64,000 bases of DNA from Neoroseomonas alkaliterrae (GCF_014199195.1 NZ_JACIJE010000005.1:1-64000), one strand, 5' to 3'. Counted from the stretch's first letter, positions 27,987 to 36,546 are shown. Program-made: numbers and translations. The notes: a model not told the origin generated them from the sequence alone.

Positions 27987-28918
27987 CGGGGCGCCCCTGG
28001 GCCTTCGACCGCCCGGTGCCGTCCCGCGGCTATCGCTGGTGGTATCTCGACGCGCTGTCCGCGGATGGCGCGCACGGCATCACCATCATCGCCTTCATCG
28101 GGACCGTGTTCTCGCCCTGGTATGCCTGGGCGCACCGGCGCGGCGCGGTGGACCCGGCGGAGCATTGCTGCCTCAACGTCGCGCTCTATGGCCGCCCGCG
28201 GCGCTGGGCGATGACCGACCGCCGCGCCTCGGCGCTGCACCGAGACCCGGCGAACCTCGCCATCGGACCCTCCCGGCTGAACTGGGACGGCGAGGCCCTG
28301 ACGGTGACGATCGAGGAGGTCACCGCCCCGCTGCCCCGGCGCGTCTCCGGCACGGTGCGTCTGCTGCCGGAGGCGCTCTCGGATCGCGCCTTCACACTCG
28401 ATGCCGCGGGGCGGCACCGCTGGCAGCCCATCGCCGCGCGCGCGCGCGTCGAGGTCGCGCTGACGCATCCCGCGCTGCGCTGGTCGGGCCCGGCCTATTT
28501 CGACACGAATGACGGCATAGCCCCGCTCGAGGAGGATTTCGCGACCTGGGACTGGTGCCGCGCGCCGATGCCCGAGGCGACGGCCGTGCTCTACAACGCG
28601 CGCCGCGCCGATGGCAGCGCGCAGTCGCTCGCGCTGCGCGTTCGCGGCGATGGCCGCATCGAGGAGTTCGAGCCGCCGCCGCCGGCCGAGATGGCGCCAA
28701 CGCTGTGGCGCCTGCCGCGCCCGACGCGCGCCGAGGGCGGCACGGCGCGCGCGGTGCGGACCCTGGTGGACGCGCCCTTCTATTCGCGTTCGGAGATCCG
28801 CACGCGGCTGCTCGGGCAGGAGGCGACGGCGGTCCACGAGTATCTCGACCTGCGGCGTTTCCGCTCGCCGGCGCTCTACGCCATGCTGCCCTTCAGGGTG
28901 CCGCGGACGCTGCGCTGA
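27983..28918 (+). CDS. crtC: carotenoid 1,2-hydratase (hydroxyneurosporene synthase) CrtC
   Basis: A 311-residue enzyme that adds water across the C1-C2 double bond of neurosporene or lycopene-type ends in spheroidene/spirilloxanthin synthesis. Family features are GYRWWYLDALSADGAHGITI near 16, FIGTVFSPWYAWAHRRG near 38, RDPANLAIGPSRLNWDG near 88, and a C-terminal EYLDLRRFRSPALYAMLPFRVPR. Its ATG overlaps the GMC oxidoreductase stop. The 3' end overlaps the convergent ATP-grasp gene by 26 bp. Membrane association is expected from the substrate. Confidence 0.93.
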   Translation: MTGRPWAFDRPVPSRGYRWWYLDALSADGAHGITIIAFIGTVFSPWYAWAHRRGAVDPAEHCCLNVALYGRPRRWAMTDRRASALHRDPANLAIGPSRLNWDGEALTVTIEEVTAPLPRRVSGTVRLLPEALSDRAFTLDAAGRHRWQPIAARARVEVALTHPALRWSGPAYFDTNDGIAPLEEDFATWDWCRAPMPEATAVLYNARRADGSAQSLALRVRGDGRIEEFEPPPPAEMAPTLWRLPRPTRAEGGTARAVRTLVDAPFYSRSEIRTRLLGQEATAVHEYLDLRRFRSPALYAMLPFRVPRTLR

Positions 28919-30077
28919 GTGCCGCCTCGCGCTGCGTAGTTGGGGCGAGGTCGCCGGGCCAGGCGAAGTCGAGCATCGCCACCTGGCCGAAGGTCGCGCG
29001 GCGCGCGATGGCCTCGCGGATGATGGGCCAGGAGGTCGCCGTCATGGTCAGGAACGGCTTCGGATCCTGCCTCGACCAGGTGACGTCGCGGGTGCGCAGC
29101 AGGGTCCGCAGGTTCCGTGCGAAGCCACCGCCGCGGACCAGGGAGAGCTGCGTCTCGGTCAGGCAGGAATAGAATTGCTGCAGTCGGCGTTCGGGGCGGA
29201 ATCGCAGCGGATGCGCGGGGTCGGAGACGGCGGGGGCGAGATCCCCGGCGGCGAAGAAATGCAGGCCGCTCGTCGTGCGCGGATTGCATTCGATGGCCCA
29301 GGGCCTGCCCTTCTCGTCGAGCATGAAGTCGAAGGCGAGGAATCCGGTCCAGTGTGTCGCGGCGGCATAGTCGCGCACGAAGGCCTCGATCAGCGGATCC
29401 TCCACGCGCTCGAAGGCGATGCTGACGGAGCCTGACTGCACGAGCGGCTGGTAGACCACCGTGCCGCTGACCACGCCCTCATGGACCAGGGAGCATGTGC
29501 TGCGCTCAGGCCCGGCGATCATCGCCTGCACGATCGCCGGCACCGCCGGATCGGGCGCGGGCAGGGCCGATCCCCGCGCCAGCCGGCGCATGCCGCTGCC
29601 CGAGCAGGCATGCAGGGGCTTCACCACGACATCCTGGCGCATGGCAAGGTCCGCCGCCTCCTCGCTGCCGAGCGGGTGGGTGCGCGGCACGGCGAGGCCC
29701 CAGGCTTGCGCCTGCGCGGCGAAGGCACCCTTGTCATGCGCCGCCAGCACGACCCCGGGCGGCATGGCGAAGAGCCGCGTGCGCGACGGCAGCCGGCCAT
29801 GCAGCGCCGCGACGTGCAGCACCTCCTCGGAGACGGGCACCACGAGATCGGCCTGCTCCTCCGCCACGACCCGCAGCAGGTCCTGCAGATAGGCCTCGCG
29901 GTCGGTGGCCGGGGCGGTGACGACATGGCTGCGCGCGACCGCCTTCGACGCGCCGGCGAGGTGCCGGCGGAAGGGCTCGGCCACCACCACGCGCCAGCCC
30001 GCGGCGTGGAAGGCGCGCGCGAGATCGAGCGCCTTCGGCAGCCGGCCCAGCGTCAGCAGGACCGTTCCCGCGCTCAT
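28893..30077 (-). CDS. ATP-grasp family ligase, unknown substrate
   Basis: A 394-residue ATP-dependent carboxylate ligase. An N-terminal pre-ATP-grasp Rossmann-like part begins VLLTLGRLPKALDLARAF. The ATP-binding VVKPLHACSGSG is at 151-162, and the Mg-binding GFLAFDFMLDEKGRPWAIEC followed by NPRTTSG is at 245-271. The family makes an acyl-phosphate and joins it to an amine, thiol or other nucleophile. The ATG overlaps the P450 stop (ATGA), so the two are coupled and lie between crtC and crtD. Carotenoid or terpenoid acid modification is possible but not shown. It is convergent with crtC, overlapping by 26 bp. Confidence 0.82.
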   Translation of the reverse strand: MSAGTVLLTLGRLPKALDLARAFHAAGWRVVVAEPFRRHLAGASKAVARSHVVTAPATDREAYLQDLLRVVAEEQADLVVPVSEEVLHVAALHGRLPSRTRLFAMPPGVVLAAHDKGAFAAQAQAWGLAVPRTHPLGSEEAADLAMRQDVVVKPLHACSGSGMRRLARGSALPAPDPAVPAIVQAMIAGPERSTCSLVHEGVVSGTVVYQPLVQSGSVSIAFERVEDPLIEAFVRDYAAATHWTGFLAFDFMLDEKGRPWAIECNPRTTSGLHFFAAGDLAPAVSDPAHPLRFRPERRLQQFYSCLTETQLSLVRGGGFARNLRTLLRTRDVTWSRQDPKPFLTMTATSWPIIREAIARRATFGQVAMLDFAWPGDLAPTTQREAALSAASAAP

Positions 30078-31471
30078 CCCGCGCTCGTGACGGTGACCAT
30101 GATCTGCTCCGCCGGCCGTGTCGTCAGCCGCGCGGCGGGGCGGACGCGGGCGGGATCGGCGACGTGGAAGTCGAAGCGGCGGAACAGGCGCGCGACAAGC
30201 AGCACCGCCTCCACCTGCGCGAAGGCGGCGCCCGCGCAGACCCTGGGGCCGATCCCGAAGGGGATGTAGGCCCCCGCCGTCGTCTCGTGCTCGCGCGCCG
30301 CCTCGAAGCGGTCGGGGTCGAAGAGATGCGGCGCCCGCCAGTAGTCGCGATGGCGATGCAGCACCCAGGGCGCGACCATGACGAGCGCGCCCCGCCGGAC
30401 GCGATAGCCATCGAGCGCGGTCTCCCTCAGCGCCACGCGCGGCAGGAAGGTGATCGGCGGGTAGAGGCGCAACGTCTCGCGGAACACGTTGCGGATGAAG
30501 GGGAGCCGCTTCGTGTGCTCGAAGGTCACGGGGCCGTCGCCGCAGATCTGCTCGACCTCGGCGCGCAGGCGCGCGACCAGCGCGGGCCGGGTCGCCAGGA
30601 TGTAGAAGACCCAGGTCAGGGCGCTCGCGCTCGTCTCGTGACCGGCGAGGAACAGCACGCCGAGCTGGTCGATCAGCTCCTCCCGGGTGAAGCCGCGGCC
30701 TTCGAGGTCGCGCGCCTCGATCACCGCGGCGCAAATGTCGTCGAAGCGGGCGCCCTCGGCGAGATGGGTGTCGAGCAGCGTGCCGAGATGCCGGCGTATC
30801 AGCGCGCAGGCATCGAGCACATGGCGCTTCTGCGGGATGCGCGTCCAGGCGCGGTCCATGATCAGGCGACGTATCTCGACCTGCGCGACCGAGCGCTCGA
30901 ACAGCGTGAAGGCGTCGAACACCTCGTGCGCCACGCGCGTCTGCAGGCTCGTGGAGAACACCGTCCGGCAGATGATGTCCGCCGTCAGGTGGCTCATCAG
31001 CAGGTCGAGGGAGAGCGCCCTGCCCGATCGCGCGGCCTCGGCCAGCGTCGCTTCGGCCTCCGCCGCGCCGGCCTCCATGGCCGGGAAGGCACGGTTGACG
31101 CGCATCATGGTCAGCGCCGGGTCGATCATCGCGCGCTGGCGTCGCCAGGTTTCGCCCGAGGAGACAAAGATGGAATCGCCGATCAGCGGATCGAGCGCAT
31201 TCACCATCAGGTCGCTCTTGGGGAAGATGCCGTCGGGGTCCGACAGCACATGGCGGACGAGGTCCGGGCGGTTGACGATGATCGTCGAGCGCCGCGACCA
31301 GCCGAGTGGGCCGATGGGAACCGTGTAGGCCTCGGCGGGCAGCAGGCCGAGCAGGTTGCCATCGCCCTCGAGCAGCGCGCGCAGCAGCGCGATCACCGCC
31401 GGCAGGGACCGCGGGTGCGGCGGCTCGAAGGGAGCGAGGGACAGGCCGGGGGAAGCGAGCGTCGCGCTCAT
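30074..31471 (-). CDS. cytochrome P450 in the carotenoid gene block
   Basis: A 465-residue soluble-type P450. The C-helix is WRRQR at 109-113, the I-helix oxygen-activation motif is AGHET at 276-280, the K-helix ExxR is ETLR at 332-335, and the heme ligand is Cys412 in FGIGPRVCAG. The layout without an N-terminal anchor resembles CYP102/CYP175-like bacterial enzymes, and some P450s in carotenoid clusters hydroxylate ionone rings or chain ends. No ferredoxin gene is adjacent. It is coupled to the ATP-grasp gene. The promoter region has an everted TTGACA palindrome. Confidence 0.92.
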   Translation of the reverse strand: MSATLASPGLSLAPFEPPHPRSLPAVIALLRALLEGDGNLLGLLPAEAYTVPIGPLGWSRRSTIIVNRPDLVRHVLSDPDGIFPKSDLMVNALDPLIGDSIFVSSGETWRRQRAMIDPALTMMRVNRAFPAMEAGAAEAEATLAEAARSGRALSLDLLMSHLTADIICRTVFSTSLQTRVAHEVFDAFTLFERSVAQVEIRRLIMDRAWTRIPQKRHVLDACALIRRHLGTLLDTHLAEGARFDDICAAVIEARDLEGRGFTREELIDQLGVLFLAGHETSASALTWVFYILATRPALVARLRAEVEQICGDGPVTFEHTKRLPFIRNVFRETLRLYPPITFLPRVALRETALDGYRVRRGALVMVAPWVLHRHRDYWRAPHLFDPDRFEAAREHETTAGAYIPFGIGPRVCAGAAFAQVEAVLLVARLFRRFDFHVADPARVRPAARLTTRPAEQIMVTVTSAG

Positions 31472-31512
31472 CGGAGCCTCGCGGAACGCAGCCGAAGGAT
31501 GCCATTCGTCTA

Positions 31513-31534
31513 CTTGACATAATGCGCTGTCAAG
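31513..31534. promoter_or_regulatory. everted TTGACA-N8-TGTCAA operator in a divergent promoter region
   Basis: CTTGACA (31513-31519) and TGTCAAG (31528-31534) form a perfect 7-bp inverted repeat with an 8-bp spacer. The halves are the PpsR half-site (TGTCA/TGACA) but facing outward, with the same 8-bp spacing as the canonical boxes elsewhere in the window. Each half is also a consensus -35 (TTGACA) reading outward, towards the P450 on the minus strand and the membrane protein-crtD pair on the plus strand. The -10 candidates are weak. Confidence 0.6.
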
Positions 31535-31568
31535 TCGGATTGTCGCATGGACGCGGGAGGTGCCGAGA

Positions 31569-32306
31569 GTGGAACTCCACCTGTTCCATGCCCTCATCGC
31601 CCTGCACATCGTGACGGGGGCCACGGGCGCCATCGCCTTCTGGGTTCCCGTGCTCGGCCGCAAGGGCGGGCCGGCGCACCGGCGCTGGGGGCGGCTGTTC
31701 AACCGCTGCATGGTCGCGACCGGGTGCCTCGCCATGGCGATGGCGATGCTGACCCTCATCGCACCGATGGCGACGCATCCGCATCTCGAGGGCCGCTTCG
31801 ATCCCGACTTCATCCGCGGCATCTTCGGCTGGATGATGCTGACAACCGCGCTGCTGACGGTGAACCTCGCCTGGTATGGATGGCTCGCCGTGCTGAACAA
31901 GCGCGCCGGGCATGCGCGCAACCGCACCCCGCTCAACATGGCGCTGCAGCATGTCCTGCTGGTCGCCTCAGTCAATTGCGCGGCGCAGGGCTGGCTGATC
32001 GGCCAGCCGCTGATGCATGGCGTCGCCGGCATCGGCATCGCGACCGCGGTGACGAACCTGCGCTTCCTCCGCAGCGAGGCGCCCGGCCCCACCTATTGGC
32101 TGAAGGAACATGTCAAGGCGCTCGTCGGCGCGGGCATCTCCGTCTACACGGCCTTCATGGCCTTCGGCTCGGTGCGTATCCTGCCGGAACTCGCGCTGCA
32201 CCCCGTCATGTGGGCCCTGCCCTGCGCGACCGGCATCGCCGTCATCCTCTGGCACTGGCGGGCGGTGGACCGGCAATACGCGGCACGCAGGCCCGCACCC
32301 GCCTGA
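31569..32306 (+). CDS. multi-spanning membrane protein upstream of crtD
   Basis: A protein of about 245 residues with six to seven hydrophobic segments, among them IALHIVTGATGAIAFWVPVL, GCLAMAMAMLTLIAPM, IFGWMMLTTALLTVNLAWYG and LVGAGISVYTAFMAFGSV. Conserved-looking polar residues (His, Arg) lie at the membrane edges, as in DUF2306-type proteins. The start is set at GTG 31569, nine bases after GGGAGG. A GTG at 31560 directly abuts that site. crtD follows after 6 bp, so the pair is probably an operon. Function is unknown. Confidence 0.75.
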   Translation: MELHLFHALIALHIVTGATGAIAFWVPVLGRKGGPAHRRWGRLFNRCMVATGCLAMAMAMLTLIAPMATHPHLEGRFDPDFIRGIFGWMMLTTALLTVNLAWYGWLAVLNKRAGHARNRTPLNMALQHVLLVASVNCAAQGWLIGQPLMHGVAGIGIATAVTNLRFLRSEAPGPTYWLKEHVKALVGAGISVYTAFMAFGSVRILPELALHPVMWALPCATGIAVILWHWRAVDRQYAARRPAPA

Positions 32307-32312
32307 ACCTGC

Positions 32313-33842
32313 ATGGCTGATCCGCGCATCGTCGTCATCGGCGCCGGCATGGGGGGGCTCGCGGCGGCGGCCGACCTCGCGCGCCGCGGCGCCGAGGTCA
32401 CGGTGGTCGAACGCGCCTCCGCGCCGGGCGGCAAGATGCGGCAGGTGGCGGTCTCGGGCGTGGCGATGGACGCGGGACCGACCGTGTTCACGATGAAATG
32501 GGTCTTCGACGCGCTGTTCGGCGAAGCGGGCCGCCGCTTCGAGGATCATGTCACGCTGCATCGCGCCACGATCCTCGCGCGCCATGCGTGGCGGCGCGGC
32601 GGGCGGCTCGACCTGTTCGCCGACCGCGAGCGCTCGGCCGACGCGATCGGCGCCTTCGCCGGCGCGCGCGAAGCCGCAGGCTACCGCGCCCTGTGCCGGC
32701 GCAGCGCGGACATTCATCGCACGCTGCTCGGCACCTTCATCGCCGCGGAACGGCCTTCGCAGTTCGATCTGGTCCGCCGCGTCGGCGTCGGCCGGCTCGA
32801 TGCGCTGTTGCGCACCACGCCCTTCTCCACCTTGTGGCAGGCGCTGGGCGAGCATTTTTCCGACATCCGCCTGCGCCAGCTCTTCGCCCGCTATGCAACC
32901 TATGTGGGATGCTCGCCCTTCGCGGCGCCCGCAACCCTGATGCTCATCGCCCATGTCGAGCAGGAGGGCGTCTGGCTCGTCGAGGGCGGCATGCGCCGCG
33001 TCGCCGAAGCCATCCAGGGCCTTGCCGAAGCCCAGGGCGCGACCTTCCGCTTCGGCACGGCGGCGAGCCGCATCATCGTCGAGAGGGGCCGTGTCGCCGG
33101 CGTCCTGCTGGCCGACGGCGAAAGGCTTCCGGCCGATGCGGTGGTCTTCAACGGCGCGCCGGAGGCCCTGGCGACCGGCCTGTTGGGCGATGCCGTGCGC
33201 GCGGCCGTATCACCCGTGCCTCGGCAGGATCGCACCCTCTCCGCCGTCACCTGGTGCGCGCATGCGCCAGGCAGCGGCTTCCCGCTGGAGCATCACAACG
33301 TCTTCTTCGCCGAGGACTACGCGGCGGAGTTCGACGCGGTGTTCCGCCGCCGCGCGATCGTCGCCGCGCCCACGGTCTATCTCTGCGCACAGGACCGCGG
33401 GGGCACCACGCACCCTGCGGAAGGCAGCCCCGAGCGCATGCTCCTTCTCGTCAATGCGCCGCCGGATGGCGACCGCAGCACGATGGATGCGGAACAGAGG
33501 GAGGCGCTGACCGGTCGTGTTCTTGGCCTGCTGCGCGAATGCGGCCTGACGCTCGACCTCTCGGACAGCAACACGCGGATGACCACGCCCGCGGAGTTCG
33601 AGGCCCTGTTCCCGGCCAGTGGCGGTGCGCTCTACGGCCGGCTGGGGCATGGCTTCAACGGCAGCTTCTCACGGCCGGGGGCGCGCAGCGCCGTGCCCGG
33701 CCTCTATCTCGCCGGCGGCGGCGTGCATCCGGGGCCGGGCGTGCCGATGGCAACCCTCTCGGGGCGCCTCGCCGCCGCTCGGCTGCTCGAGGATCGCGCC
33801 GGCCGCCGCAGCAGCGTCATCGCCCTCCCGGTGCCGGGTTGA
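32313..33842 (+). CDS. crtD: 1-hydroxycarotenoid 3,4-desaturase (methoxyneurosporene dehydrogenase) CrtD
   Basis: A 509-residue FAD-dependent desaturase of the CrtI/CrtD family. IVVIGAGMGGLAAAADLARRG is at 5-25, MDAGPTVFTMKWVFDALF near 52 is typical of CrtD, and ATYVGCSPFAAPATL is near 194. The C-terminal GLYLAGGGVHPGPGVPMATLSGRLAA is the second FAD/substrate segment. With CrtC and CrtF it forms the methoxylated ends of spheroidene or spirilloxanthin. Its 3' end overlaps the convergent crtI by 26 bp. It is probably co-transcribed with the membrane protein upstream. Confidence 0.92.
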   Translation: MADPRIVVIGAGMGGLAAAADLARRGAEVTVVERASAPGGKMRQVAVSGVAMDAGPTVFTMKWVFDALFGEAGRRFEDHVTLHRATILARHAWRRGGRLDLFADRERSADAIGAFAGAREAAGYRALCRRSADIHRTLLGTFIAAERPSQFDLVRRVGVGRLDALLRTTPFSTLWQALGEHFSDIRLRQLFARYATYVGCSPFAAPATLMLIAHVEQEGVWLVEGGMRRVAEAIQGLAEAQGATFRFGTAASRIIVERGRVAGVLLADGERLPADAVVFNGAPEALATGLLGDAVRAAVSPVPRQDRTLSAVTWCAHAPGSGFPLEHHNVFFAEDYAAEFDAVFRRRAIVAAPTVYLCAQDRGGTTHPAEGSPERMLLLVNAPPDGDRSTMDAEQREALTGRVLGLLRECGLTLDLSDSNTRMTTPAEFEALFPASGGALYGRLGHGFNGSFSRPGARSAVPGLYLAGGGVHPGPGVPMATLSGRLAAARLLEDRAGRRSSVIALPVPG

Positions 33843-35361
33843 GGACGCGCCAGGCCTGCGCATCCGGCACGAGCTGATCGAGGATCTTCGCCGAGGAGAT
33901 GACGCCAGGCACGCCCGCGCCGGGATGAGTGCCGGCGCCGACGAGGAACAAGTTGATGACCTCCTCGCTCCGGTTGTGAGGCCGGAACCAGGCGCTCTGG
34001 AAGAGCTGCGGTTCGAGCGAGAAGGCCGCACCGTTCACCGAGAGCAGGCGGTCGCGGAAATCGAGCGGCGTCATCGTCCGGGAGGTCACGATCGCCTCGC
34101 CCAGTCCCGGCAGCACGGTCTCCTCAAGGCGTCGCTGGATGGCGGCACGATAGGGCTCGGCCTGCGTCGTCCAATCCACGCCGCTGCCGAGATGCGGCAC
34201 CGGCGCGAGCGCGTAGAAGGCGTCGCAGCCCGCGGGCGCAAGGGACGGGTCGCTCGCCGTCGGGCGGTGAAGGTAGAGGCTGAAATCCTCGGCGAGGCGC
34301 TTGCGCGTGAAGATGTCGGTCAGCAGCGCCTCGTAGCGCGGACCGAGCACCATGGTGTGGTGATAGACATCCTCGTAGCGGCGGCGCGTGCCGAAATACC
34401 AGACGAAGAGGCTCATGGAGTAGCGCGCGCGCGCGATCCTGCGGTCGGTCCAGCGCCGGCGCGGGTGATGGCCGAGCAGTTTCGAGTAGGTCCAGGCGAC
34501 ATCGGCGTTCGAGACGACGATATCGGCCGATATCCGCTCGCCCGATGCGAGAACGACGCCGATTGCCCGGCCCTCGGCGACCTCGATCCGAACGACATCG
34601 GCATTGCAGCGGATCGTGCCGCAAAGATGCCCGATGAGGCCGGCCATGCCGCGGATCAGCGCGCCCATGCCCCCCATCGCGTAGTGGACGCGGTGCTTCC
34701 GTTCGAGATGCGCGATGAGGCAGTAGTAGGCCGTGGTCGTCAGCGGATTGCCGCCGATCAGCAGGGGGTGGAAGGAGAAGGCGGTGCGGAGTTTGGGGCT
34801 GGTGAAGTAATCGCCCACCTTCGCATGGACCGTCCGGTATCCCTGGAGCCGGATCATGTCCGGCGCGGCGCGCAACAATGTCGTGAAGCGGTGGAACGGA
34901 CGGTCCACCAGCTCCTCGAAGGCGACGCGGTAGATGCGTTCGCTGTCGCGCAGGAAACGGTCGAAGCCCGGCAGATCCTGCGGCGCGATGCGCCGGATCT
35001 CCTCGCGCGTGGCATCCGCATCTGCGCCGCAGCGCATCGTCGTGCCGTCGTCGAAGCGGATGAAGTAGAACGGGTCCAGCTCGCGGATCGTCACATCGTC
35101 GGCGAGGCGGCGGCCTGCGCAGGCCCAGAGTTCCTCGATCAGATAGGGCGCGGTGATGATCGTCGGCCCGGCGTCGAAGGTGAAGCCGTCCTGACGGAAG
35201 ACGCCTGCGCGCCCACCCGGCGCATCGAGGCGCTCGAGCACCGTCACGCGCCAGCCGCGTGCGCCGAGACGGATCGCCGCCGCCAGACCGCCGAAGCCCG
35301 ACCCGATGACGACCGCATGCGGCCTTTCGTCCCGCGGACCCTCGGTGCCGTCGCGCGCCAT
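33817..35361 (-). CDS. crtI: phytoene desaturase CrtI
   Basis: A 514-residue FAD enzyme introducing three or four double bonds into phytoene. HAVVIGSGFGGLAAAIRLGARG near 14 is the dinucleotide fold and DAGPTIITAPYLIEEL is near 63. HYAMGGMGALIRGMAGL lies mid-protein and NLFLVGAGTHPGAGVPGVISSAK is the C-terminal carotenoid-desaturase signature. The start ATG at 35361 has only a weak GCGAGGG site. It lies 18 bp beyond the terminator-like hairpin after pufC on the same strand, so expression depends on read-through or an internal promoter. Confidence 0.94.
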   Translation of the reverse strand: MARDGTEGPRDERPHAVVIGSGFGGLAAAIRLGARGWRVTVLERLDAPGGRAGVFRQDGFTFDAGPTIITAPYLIEELWACAGRRLADDVTIRELDPFYFIRFDDGTTMRCGADADATREEIRRIAPQDLPGFDRFLRDSERIYRVAFEELVDRPFHRFTTLLRAAPDMIRLQGYRTVHAKVGDYFTSPKLRTAFSFHPLLIGGNPLTTTAYYCLIAHLERKHRVHYAMGGMGALIRGMAGLIGHLCGTIRCNADVVRIEVAEGRAIGVVLASGERISADIVVSNADVAWTYSKLLGHHPRRRWTDRRIARARYSMSLFVWYFGTRRRYEDVYHHTMVLGPRYEALLTDIFTRKRLAEDFSLYLHRPTASDPSLAPAGCDAFYALAPVPHLGSGVDWTTQAEPYRAAIQRRLEETVLPGLGEAIVTSRTMTPLDFRDRLLSVNGAAFSLEPQLFQSAWFRPHNRSEEVINLFLVGAGTHPGAGVPGVISSAKILDQLVPDAQAWRVLNPAPGGR

Positions 35362-35380
35362 GGCTGGCCCTCGCTGCAAG

Positions 35381-35411
35381 AAAAAAGGGGGGAGCGGCGG
35401 ACCGCTCCCCC
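35381..35411 (-). terminator. Rho-independent terminator after pufC, directly upstream of crtI
   Basis: On the minus strand GGGGGAGCGG and CCGCTCCCCC form a 10-bp stem with a 4-nt loop, followed by CTTTTTT. This is the strongest intrinsic terminator in the window. It lies 44 bp past the pufC stop and its T-run ends about 20 bp before the crtI ATG. Confidence 0.88.
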
Positions 35412-35416
35412 AACTA

Positions 35417-35434
35417 TCCCCGGCGGCGGCCGGG
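35417..35434 (-). repeat. secondary GC-rich imperfect palindrome after pufC
   Basis: CCCCGGCGGCGGCCGGGG lies between the pufC stop and the terminator. It can form a short imperfect hairpin that may protect the 3' end of the puf mRNA or compete with the terminator fold. Confidence 0.4.
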
Positions 35435-35454
35435 GAGTGTCGCCGCCGCCGTCG

Positions 35455-36546
35455 TCACTGCGGCACGAGCGCCGCAGAACGGGCAGGGCCGTCGCGGATC
35501 ACCCGCAGCTCGGGATAGTCACGGAGCATCGGGACTCCATTCAGTGGCCGGTTGACGCCCCGATGGCATGTCGAGCAGTTCACCTTGAGCGCATCACCCA
35601 TCGGACCGAGCCGCGCGAGCGGCGCGCCGGCTTCCGGCGGGCCGTTGGGATGCGCACGCCACAGCGGCGTCAGCGGCTCGATGTAGGACATGTTCACTTC
35701 GCGGACCATGCGGATGCCATGCCAGGCGGTCACGCGCTGCGGCGGGCTCTGCGCCCATTCCGCGAAGGATCGGCTGTTATGGCAGAAGGTACAATTGACC
35801 CCGAGGCTCGAGGACATGTGCATCATCAGCGCATAGGTCCCCTCGGTCGCCTGGATGCTGGTGGTGTTGTAGCGCGGCAGCGATGTCCCGCTGATCACGC
35901 GGATGTTCTCGTCCCGCAGCAGATAGGGCGAGAAGGGATCCACCAGCATCGAGGAGTAGCCGGCCGGGCGCGACACGCGGTTCTGGCCGGTCTGCGCCTG
36001 CAGCCCGTGCTGCGGGAGTTGCGGCGCCGCCCAGACCTCCGCCGGTACCGCGCGGCCACGATGGCAGGTGTAGCAGGTGACGCCGGTTTCCCCGACATGG
36101 GGATGGTTGTTGATCGTGCGCACCATCTGGAGCATCCGGCGCGAGACGACCTTGGTATAGACCTCGTCCGAGGCGAGGTTGTCGAGGTTGTGGCAGTAGG
36201 CGCAGCCATTGCCCGCGTCGCGCACGTCCTGCGGCACCACCCATTCCGTCATCGCCTGCATCAGGCGCAGGAACTGCGCGTTGGAGAGATCACCCAGGAG
36301 CTGGACGTTCTCGTACAGCGCGCTTGCCCTGTCGCCGTCATTGTCGGCGGCCTCCGGGGCCTCCGGCACCTGGTTGCGCGCGACGACCTGGGCGCGCAGC
36401 CTCGGGTTCTCCACCGAACCCATCGAGGTTCCGCGGAAGCCGCCCTGTTCGGTGCGCACGGTCGGGCGCTCGAAGGTCGGCACCAGGATGGCGGCCAGCA
36501 CGAGCGCGGTGACCGCGGCGCCGACCTTGAGGTTGAAGCTGCTCAT
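35455..36546 (-). CDS. pufC: reaction-centre tetraheme cytochrome c subunit PufC
   Basis: A 363-residue periplasmic electron donor to the photo-oxidised special pair. Four c-type heme sites are visible: CAYCH 115-119, CYTCH 158-162, CTFCH 252-256 and CSTCH 324-328. The N-terminal segment [16 protein letters not shown] at 8-23 lacks a lipobox Cys, so the protein is probably held by an uncleaved transmembrane helix rather than a diacylglycerol anchor. Methionines spaced before the hemes (for example in [12 protein letters not shown]) fit as axial ligands. The start overlaps the pufM stop (ATGA). A strong terminator follows. Confidence 0.96.
   Translation of the reverse strand: MSSFNLKVGAAVTALVLAAILVPTFERPTVRTEQGGFRGTSMGSVENPRLRAQVVARNQVPEAPEAADNDGDRASALYENVQLLGDLSNAQFLRLMQAMTEWVVPQDVRDAGNGCAYCHNLDNLASDEVYTKVVSRRMLQMVRTINNHPHVGETGVTCYTCHRGRAVPAEVWAAPQLPQHGLQAQTGQNRVSRPAGYSSMLVDPFSPYLLRDENIRVISGTSLPRYNTTSIQATEGTYALMMHMSSSLGVNCTFCHNSRSFAEWAQSPPQRVTAWHGIRMVREVNMSYIEPLTPLWRAHPNGPPEAGAPLARLGPMGDALKVNCSTCHRGVNRPLNGVPMLRDYPELRVIRDGPARSAALVPQ

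Noticed and set aside
28893-31520. 875-codon frame joining the ATP-grasp gene to a reading through the P450
   Set aside because: The upstream half is an alternate frame of the P450 gene. The ATP-grasp protein starts naturally at 30077 with an ATGA overlap.
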